Origin: Prevotella sp.
Lineage (GTDB): Bacteria > Bacteroidota > Bacteroidia > Bacteroidales > Bacteroidaceae
Assembly: GCA_017557405.1 (NCBI GenBank)
Contig: JAFYYV010000020.1
Span: 1-43,920, forward strand
Reading direction: 5' to 3'
DNA: 43,920 bases
A model generated the notes under the pieces. It ran no database searches and had not been told where the DNA came from. It saw only the letters and a program-made list of their open reading frames with translations. Below are positions 39,262-43,920 of the stretch, in pieces. A program made the position numbers and the translations under genes. Position 1 is the stretch's first letter; each line of letters begins with the position of its first letter.

Positions 39262-39831
39262 ATGCAACGAATAATGGAAACTGCAAGGGTTAAGTTACGT
39301 CCTTGGCAGGATAGTGATGCCGAGACGTTGTATAAATACGCCAGCGACCCAGAAGTAGGACCTCGTGCAGGTTGGCCGCCACACAAGTCGGTTGAGGAAA
39401 GCCTGGAGATTATCCGAACCATATTCAGTTCCGAGGGTATGTGGGCTGTGATTTGGAAAGAGACTGGCGAGGCCATAGGTTGTGTGGGATACCTCACTGC
39501 ATCCTCATCGAATCTGAAGATTGCTGACGACGAGTGTGAGGTGGGTTATTGGATAGCTCGTCCGTATTGGGGAAAAGGCATCTGTACTGAAGCACTTCAA
39601 ATGGTCATCGACAATTGTTTCAACGAGAAAGGGTTCACGACTATCTGGGGGGACTATTTTCCGTCAAATCCTGCTTCAGGTCGCGTGATGGAGAAATGTG
39701 GATTTGTTGATACTGGCGTGGAAACACTATGTCCCAATCTGGAAGTTGGTGCAGATTGCCCTGTAAGGGTGATGAAATTAGGGAGCAACGAGAGAAAAAA
39801 GCCTCATGGCAATAAAACGAATATAAAATGA
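39262..39831 (+). CDS. RimJ-type GNAT acetyltransferase
   Basis: 189 residues. TARVKLRPWQDSDAETLYKY is the usual start of the RimJ/RimL branch of GNAT enzymes, which acetylate protein N-termini or small amines including antibiotics. The CoA loop is GYWIARPYWGKGICTEALQM (W-G-K-G-I), and NPASGRVMEKCGFVD is the conserved C-terminal Asn/helix. No signal peptide. The start at 39262 is six bases after the peptidase stop; an ATG at 39274 is also possible. The stop overlaps the start of the CatA-like gene by four bases (ATGA), so translation is coupled. Confidence 0.9.
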   Translation: MQRIMETARVKLRPWQDSDAETLYKYASDPEVGPRAGWPPHKSVEESLEIIRTIFSSEGMWAVIWKETGEAIGCVGYLTASSSNLKIADDECEVGYWIARPYWGKGICTEALQMVIDNCFNEKGFTTIWGDYFPSNPASGRVMEKCGFVDTGVETLCPNLEVGADCPVRVMKLGSNERKKPHGNKTNIK

Positions 39832-40445
39832 AAGAGGAAATCAATCCACAAGAAAGTATCCGTGCCAATGCATTCAATATGTGGATGTCATCGCCCATGC
39901 CAATGGTGACGTTGGTGAAAACGTTTGATGTCACTCGTTTGGTAAAGGTCAGCAAGAAGAGCGGTGTAAAGTTTAACGTGTTGATGTGTTGGTGCATAGG
40001 CAGAGCTGCTAAGGATATCAAGGAGTTTTACCTACTGCCGGAGCAAGGAAAATTGTTCCAGTTCGATAGACTTGCTATCAATGTTATCGTGGAGAATAGA
40101 AAAGACGGTATCAGCTCATGTGATATTCCTTACTCGGACGACTTGCAGCAGTTCAATCATGATTACCAGAAGTTGACCACTCAGGCTGCTAGTGAATGTA
40201 AGAGCACTTTCCTTGAGGATTACATGATTATTGGCACGTCCACCCTCGTACAGACAGGAATCGATTGTATAGTAAACCAATATAGCGGTAAGTTCAATAA
40301 TCCGTTCTTGGTTTGGGCCAGATATCGTAAAGGGTGGTTCAAAACTACTCTGCCTGTATCTTTCCAATTCCATCACGTTCAGATGGATGGTGGTCAGGCA
40401 GCCAAGTTCCTCCAGCGCCTGCAGGAAGAAATCAATAAGTTATAA
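39828..40445 (+). CDS. CatA-like (chloramphenicol acetyltransferase family) acyltransferase
   Basis: 205 residues, about the size of type A chloramphenicol acetyltransferases (about 215). The catalytic motif HHVQMDG is at 182-188 (HHxxxDG), and PMVTLVKTFDVTRLVKVSKK with FNVLMCWCIGRAA matches the N-terminal half of the family. Many chromosomal CatA homologues in Bacteroidetes do not give chloramphenicol resistance, so the acceptor is unknown. Translation is coupled to the preceding acetyltransferase by a four-base overlap, and the next acetyltransferase starts three bases after its stop. Confidence 0.9.
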   Translation: MKEEINPQESIRANAFNMWMSSPMPMVTLVKTFDVTRLVKVSKKSGVKFNVLMCWCIGRAAKDIKEFYLLPEQGKLFQFDRLAINVIVENRKDGISSCDIPYSDDLQQFNHDYQKLTTQAASECKSTFLEDYMIIGTSTLVQTGIDCIVNQYSGKFNNPFLVWARYRKGWFKTTLPVSFQFHHVQMDGGQAAKFLQRLQEEINKL

Positions 40446-40448
40446 AGA

Positions 40449-41420
40449 ATGGCAATAGACACGACCATGAAATTAGAATTAGCCACACAGCAGGACTTTG
40501 AGTCCATCATCGCGTTCTACGATGATGTTATGGACAGGACTCCTAAGATAGAACTATATGCCCGTTGGCAAAAGGGTAAACACCCCACAGAAGAAGGCAT
40601 CAGAGTCTATATTGAGGAGGGAAGCATGTACCTATATAAAGAGAATGACACTATTGTTGGGGCGATGGCTGTTACGATGTATCAAGGCGAGGACTATCAT
40701 TCCATCGAGTGGTCTCAACAGGTAGAAGATAACGAGGTGGCTGTGATTCATATCCTTGCGGTGAGTCCTAATGCTCAAGGTAAGGGCATTGGTTCTGAGA
40801 TGATTCGCGAGGCTATCCGACTTGCTCAGACAAAAGGCATGAAAGCTATACGCCTTGATGCACTCGCCTCAAACACACCTGCCCATGAGATATACAAGTC
40901 TTTAGGTTTTGAGTACAGAGGGAAGCAGCATCTTTATGCCGAGAATACAGGATGGACAGACTTTTATTTCTTTGAATACAAAGAAGTAACTCATATCCGT
41001 TTTATAGAGGAAGAAAAATGGGACGAAGCACTCAAACTCGTGAAAGAAGTATTCATGGAGTTTGAAGCACCAGACTATTGTGAAGAGGGCATCGCAGACT
41101 TCATGCATGCCATTGGCGACGAATCATACTTGAACATGCACCGCTTTTATGGAGCGTATCAGGATAACAAGCTAGTGGGAGTAATTGCCACCCGTAATGA
41201 CCATCACCACATCGGATTGTTGTTTGTTGACAAGAGCTATCAGCAAAAGGGCATTGGGAGACAATTGATCCAACATATCCTTCTTATGAAAGACGAAGAG
41301 CCAATCACGGTAAATGCCTCTCCCTATGGTCACGAGTTTTACAAGAAACTGGGATTCGCGGATACCAATGAGGAACAGATTACGAACGGAGTACGTTATT
41401 ATCCGATGAAGAGATATTAA
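40449..41420 (+). CDS. Protein with two tandem GNAT acetyltransferase domains
   Basis: 323 residues. Domain 1 (about 9-180) has the CoA loop VSPNAQGKGIGSEMIREAIR and NTPAHEIYKSLGFEYRG. Domain 2 (about 182-323) has HHIGLLFVDKSYQQKGIGRQ and GHEFYKKLGFAD. Both keep the Q/K-G-x-G signature, so both may be active. Tandem GNATs are known among antibiotic-modifying and mycothiol enzymes, but close similarity to any of these cannot be judged here. It is the third acyltransferase in a row in the operon, with the DUF3795 gene ten bases downstream. Confidence 0.88.
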   Translation: MAIDTTMKLELATQQDFESIIAFYDDVMDRTPKIELYARWQKGKHPTEEGIRVYIEEGSMYLYKENDTIVGAMAVTMYQGEDYHSIEWSQQVEDNEVAVIHILAVSPNAQGKGIGSEMIREAIRLAQTKGMKAIRLDALASNTPAHEIYKSLGFEYRGKQHLYAENTGWTDFYFFEYKEVTHIRFIEEEKWDEALKLVKEVFMEFEAPDYCEEGIADFMHAIGDESYLNMHRFYGAYQDNKLVGVIATRNDHHHIGLLFVDKSYQQKGIGRQLIQHILLMKDEEPITVNASPYGHEFYKKLGFADTNEEQITNGVRYYPMKRY

Positions 41421-41430
41421 TACATAATTT

Positions 41431-41772
41431 ATGAAAGAAATAACTGTTGATACAAAAATGATTGCCTCTTGCGGACTCTACTGCGGGGCATGCAGGAAAT
41501 ACCGCATGGGAAAATGCCCTGGTTGTCATGAAAACGAAAAGGCTTCATGGTGTAAAATCCGCAAGTGCTGTATGGAGAAAGGATATCATACCTGCGCCGA
41601 GTGCAAGACAGACGTCAAGGATTGTCGGCTTCACAATAATCTGATAGGCAAGTTCTTCGCTTTCGTCTTCAGGAGTGACCGACCTGCCTGCATCCGTTAC
41701 ATTAGCGAGAACGGTGAACAGGCCTTTGCTGAAGAGATGACAAAGCGAGGTGAACAAACAATTCGCAAATAA
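41431..41772 (+). CDS. DUF3795 cysteine-rich protein
   Basis: 113 residues with at least ten Cys. The first block ASCGLYCGACRKYRMGKCPG matches DUF3795, a family of small proteins in anaerobes thought to bind zinc or an iron-sulfur cluster; CKIRKCCMEKGYHTCAECK and DCRLHNN are the following conserved Cys blocks. Cytoplasmic, function unknown. It lies ten bases after the double acetyltransferase and four before the GyrI-like gene, so it belongs to the same operon. Such genes often travel next to GyrI-like and acetyltransferase genes in Bacteroidales and clostridia. Confidence 0.88.
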   Translation: MKEITVDTKMIASCGLYCGACRKYRMGKCPGCHENEKASWCKIRKCCMEKGYHTCAECKTDVKDCRLHNNLIGKFFAFVFRSDRPACIRYISENGEQAFAEEMTKRGEQTIRK

Positions 41773-41776
41773 AAAT

Positions 41777-42331
41777 ATGAAACACGAGATTATTGAGCTG
41801 CATAATGTGCAGATTATTGGCATGGCCAAGAAGATAGCCTTCAATGAGGCGAAGGAAGAATGCCCAAAGTTCTGGGGTGAGTATGTGGAAAAGATTATCA
41901 AGCCCGTGATTTTCGAGAAGCAAGAACCCAATACTTTTCAGAAAGCAGCTTTTGACAACGGCGTTGGCGAGTTCGGGCTCTGCACTTGTGACATTCCCAA
42001 TCACAATTGTGCTACCTGTTGGGAAGCTAACTTCGGTGCATGCTGTGAAAACACCTTTACTTACGTCATCGGTGGTATTTATAAAGGAGGCGACGTACCT
42101 GAAGGCATGCGGCTATTCCCCATTCATAGCGGAACGTGGCTGAAGATGCATTTCGAAGGCGGCATGAAAGCCTTTCAAGAGCAGTACATGAAGTTCCATA
42201 AGGAATGGTTGCCCACTCATCCAGAATACAAATGGGCTTCGAATTCTTGTTGCATGGAGTGGTATCATGGTACAGACATCCATTCGCCCGACTATCAGTG
42301 TGGTGTGTTGATGCCGTTGGAGATGAAATAG
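41777..42331 (+). CDS. Stand-alone GyrI-like effector-binding domain protein
   Basis: 184 residues, starting at the ATG four bases after the DUF3795 stop. The pattern VQIIGMAKKIAFNEAKEECP, CATCWEANFGAC, YVIGGIYKGGDVPEGMRLFP and HSGTWLKMHFEGGM is that of the GyrI-like small-molecule binding domain found at the C-terminus of AraC-type regulators (integron-associated effector-binding type), here without a DNA-binding part. Such domains bind or hydrolyse drug-like cations and cyclic compounds. A Cys-rich insert (CTCDIPNHNC) is present. The next gene starts two bases after its stop. Confidence 0.85.
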   Translation: MKHEIIELHNVQIIGMAKKIAFNEAKEECPKFWGEYVEKIIKPVIFEKQEPNTFQKAAFDNGVGEFGLCTCDIPNHNCATCWEANFGACCENTFTYVIGGIYKGGDVPEGMRLFPIHSGTWLKMHFEGGMKAFQEQYMKFHKEWLPTHPEYKWASNSCCMEWYHGTDIHSPDYQCGVLMPLEMK

Positions 42332-42333
42332 CC

Positions 42334-43164
42334 ATGTTACGTATCTTAATCATAATCTTTGAACTTGTATCCACACTTTCTGTGGATGCTCAGAATGAGG
42401 AGATTGGCGACTGCATCAAAAAAGACGGAATGATAAGTGGTATCAATGCTACAAGCCGTTTCCCCATGTATAGCGTCATGAAATTTCCTCAGGCTCTATA
42501 CGTAGCAGACTTTCTTACTAGGAGCAACATCGATTTGAATACAGAGGTGATGGTCAGGAAGGATGAATTAGTGCAAGACACATGGTCGCCAATGTTGAAG
42601 ACTTTTGAATATCAAAAGACTTTCACATACTCAGAGTTGTTGGCTTTGTCGATTCAACAGAGTGACAACAACGCCTGCGATATTCTCTTCGAACGATGCG
42701 GAAGTCCGAGAAATGTAGAAAAGTACATCAGAAATCTTGGATTCAAGGACATTCGTGTTCAGAAGACTGAGAAGCAGATGCACGCCAACCCAACACTGAG
42801 TAATAAGAACTGGTGTACGCCTCAAGCGATGGTTGCCCTCCTTGAGTGGTTTACAGTACATCACAACGATAACGAATCTCTCCGCTACATTTGGAAACTG
42901 ATGGAGGAATGTCAAACGGGTGACGACCGTCTGCCTGCTGCAATCCCTGCTTCTGCCAAAGTCGTTCACAAGACGGGCACCGGATATCCATTGCCATCAG
43001 GTCAGCCATCAGGCATCTGCGATGTGGGTATTATCATATTGGAGGATGGTCAGCAGCTCCCAATCGCCGTTTTCATTACCAACCCCTCATCGCAATCACG
43101 GATCTCTGATGTAGCGAAACAATTACTTGAACAACAAATGACTGTCCGCTTATCTCATTTTTAA
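42334..43164 (+). CDS. Class A beta-lactamase, subclass A2-like, short N-terminus
   Basis: 276 residues, signal peptide ending VDAQ. All active-site motifs are present: SVMK at 47-50 (Ambler 70-73), SDN at 110-112 (130-132), E146 in TEKQMHAN (the 166 position) and KTG at 213-215 (234-236). The spacing and the ExxMxA form of the omega loop resemble the Bacteroidetes A2 group (CfxA, CepA, CblA). The segment between signal peptide and SVMK is only about 26 residues, roughly 16-20 short of normal, so the first alpha-helix appears to be missing. Activity is therefore uncertain. It is the last gene of the operon. Confidence 0.88.
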   Translation: MLRILIIIFELVSTLSVDAQNEEIGDCIKKDGMISGINATSRFPMYSVMKFPQALYVADFLTRSNIDLNTEVMVRKDELVQDTWSPMLKTFEYQKTFTYSELLALSIQQSDNNACDILFERCGSPRNVEKYIRNLGFKDIRVQKTEKQMHANPTLSNKNWCTPQAMVALLEWFTVHHNDNESLRYIWKLMEECQTGDDRLPAAIPASAKVVHKTGTGYPLPSGQPSGICDVGIIILEDGQQLPIAVFITNPSSQSRISDVAKQLLEQQMTVRLSHF

Positions 43165-43181
43165 GCAGAATATCCCAGATG

Positions 43182-43213
43182 TTTGGTGTAATTTGCAACT
43201 CTTTGTAATTTTG
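43182..43213 (+). promoter_or_regulatory. Promoter of the cysteine hydrolase gene
   Basis: TTTG (43182-43185), 20 bases, TAATTTTG (43206-43213), with a leader of about 30 bases. It separates this gene from the operon upstream. Confidence 0.8.
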
Positions 43214-43247
43214 CAGCGTCAAACTTATAAAATAAATCCGTGTTTAT

Positions 43248-43721
43248 ATGCAAACAAAAGCACTAGTCGTTATTGACATCCAGAACGACATCACAAAGCA
43301 CTACCGCGACATCATTGACAATATCAATGCTGCTATCGAATGGGCTGTATCTGAAGGGATGCACGTCGTCTATATCAAGCACAACAACATCACCGCCAGC
43401 ACCCGTACCTTTAAGCCTGGTACTCGAGGAGAGGAGTTAGTACCGGAACTGAAGGTTGTATCGGATAACTTTTTTGTGAAAACAAAGAGTAACGCATTGA
43501 CGAGTGAGGCATTTACCACGTTCATTGCGGAGAACGGAATCACAGAGTTCTATATTACTGGTGCTGATGCTACCGCCTGCGTGAAGTCCACCTGCTTCAA
43601 CATGCGGAAAGCGGGCTACACGGTCCACGTCCTCTCTGACTGTATCACCAGCTACGATCTGAAGAAGTTGCCAGAGATGCTTGCATATTACGCAAAACAA
43701 GGTTGCGAACTGATAAATTAA
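43248..43721 (+). CDS. Isochorismatase-family cysteine hydrolase
   Basis: 157 residues, no signal peptide. The catalytic triad of the family is visible: D10 in VVIDIQND, K78 in FFVKTKSNAL and C111 in GADATACVKSTC. The cis-peptide region before the Cys (ITGADATA) also fits. Members include nicotinamidases, isochorismatases and ureidoacrylate hydrolases; this one is short and lacks the metal-binding His cluster expected of nicotinamidase, so the substrate is unknown. It has its own promoter and is followed 74 bases later by a partial gene. Confidence 0.9.
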   Translation: MQTKALVVIDIQNDITKHYRDIIDNINAAIEWAVSEGMHVVYIKHNNITASTRTFKPGTRGEELVPELKVVSDNFFVKTKSNALTSEAFTTFIAENGITEFYITGADATACVKSTCFNMRKAGYTVHVLSDCITSYDLKKLPEMLAYYAKQGCELIN

Positions 43722-43795
43722 AAATAGAAGGAGAGTATTTAACATTCCTGCCTTTTTAGTGTGGTGCTATTATCCTGGTTTAAATATTTATCGTC

Positions 43796-43920
43796 ATGGA
43801 AATATCAAATTGGTTTAAGGGTTTCGAGAAAGGTATAGCACGGCTCTCTCCAGAGGAGCGGTCTGCATTCTTCTCGGAATGTGGGAAAAACTGTGTAAAT
43901 GGCGGCACGCTTTCTGTTTA
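43796..43920 (+). CDS. Hypothetical protein, N-terminal fragment
   Basis: An open frame from ATG at 43796 runs off the window end (41 codons visible). It reads MEISNWFKGFEKGIARLSPE then ERSAFFSECGKNCVNGG, a soluble, helical start with a Cys pair. I do not recognise the family from this piece. No signal peptide. Confidence 0.65.
   Translation, partial: MEISNWFKGFEKGIARLSPEERSAFFSECGKNCVNGGTLSV

Noticed and set aside
39828-40445. Calling the CatA-like gene a true chloramphenicol resistance determinant
   Set aside because: Only the family fold and HHxxxDG motif can be seen; many chromosomal relatives do not act on chloramphenicol.
1-43920. tRNA, rRNA, integrase, transposase or plasmid origin
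   Set aside because: None could be recognised on either strand; the repeats found have no associated recombinase in the window.

Overview
The window reads as a chromosomal segment of a Bacteroidales bacterium, most likely Prevotellaceae (Prevotella/Segatella-like). The evidence is the repeated Bacteroidetes promoter pattern (TTTG, 19-20 bases, TAnnTTTG), signal peptides of the MKK...AQ type, SusC/TonB-type receptors, polysaccharide hydrolases, and families largely confined to this phylum (DUF4421, DUF3836). No rRNA, tRNA, CRISPR array, integrase or transposase was seen. The species call is an inference.

Layout. 1-4350: a small lipoprotein, a DUF4421 outer-membrane-type protein, a DUF3836 protein and the dipeptidase pepD. 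4386-7518 (minus): an exported alpha/beta hydrolase, a retropepsin-like lipoprotein, a LUD protein and an acetyltransferase whose 3' end runs into an intergenic repeat. 7744-9282: an acetyltransferase, greA, an orphan Imm32-like gene and a small basic protein. 9283-10362: a gene-free, repeat-dense interval. 10363-16166: an M3 peptidase lipoprotein, an acyl-CoA synthetase and a type B carboxylesterase. 16295-23258 (minus): a GH51 arabinofuranosidase with a CE1-type esterase (hemicellulose side-chain removal), then a membrane LytTR regulator, a TonB-dependent receptor and a TPR-like protein. 23793-30532: maltose-type acetyltransferase, DUF3237 protein, exported flavodoxin lipoprotein, a DUF1573-GH3-PA14 glycosidase and a histidine phosphatase. 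30632-34042: an AmmeMemoRadiSam system (A and B fused, plus the radical SAM enzyme), then a minus-strand pair of a possible caspase-fold protein and a NUDIX hydrolase. 34252-43920: an acetyltransferase with a zinc ribbon, then a tightly packed run of eight genes (TonB receptor, M28 peptidase, acetyltransferase, CatA-like acetyltransferase, double acetyltransferase, DUF3795, GyrI-like domain, class A beta-lactamase), followed by a cysteine hydrolase and a truncated gene.

The most unusual signal is not in the genes. Four intergenic sites carry tandem arrays of a degenerate 22-base unit in exact register (113-200, 9586-9717, 23295-23448, 35181-35312). Next to three of them lies a second element: an AT-rich palindromic core, a conserved GTGCA(A/G)A motif and outer arms built from 7-8 base tandem repeats. 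The arm unit differs from copy to copy (GCTACAT, TGACAAAG, TGTTACAT). In the two complete copies the left and right arms are reverse complements of each other, so the hairpin is kept while its sequence changes. A third repeat family shows a small hairpin with compensating base changes in three copies. I cannot assign these elements to a described family.
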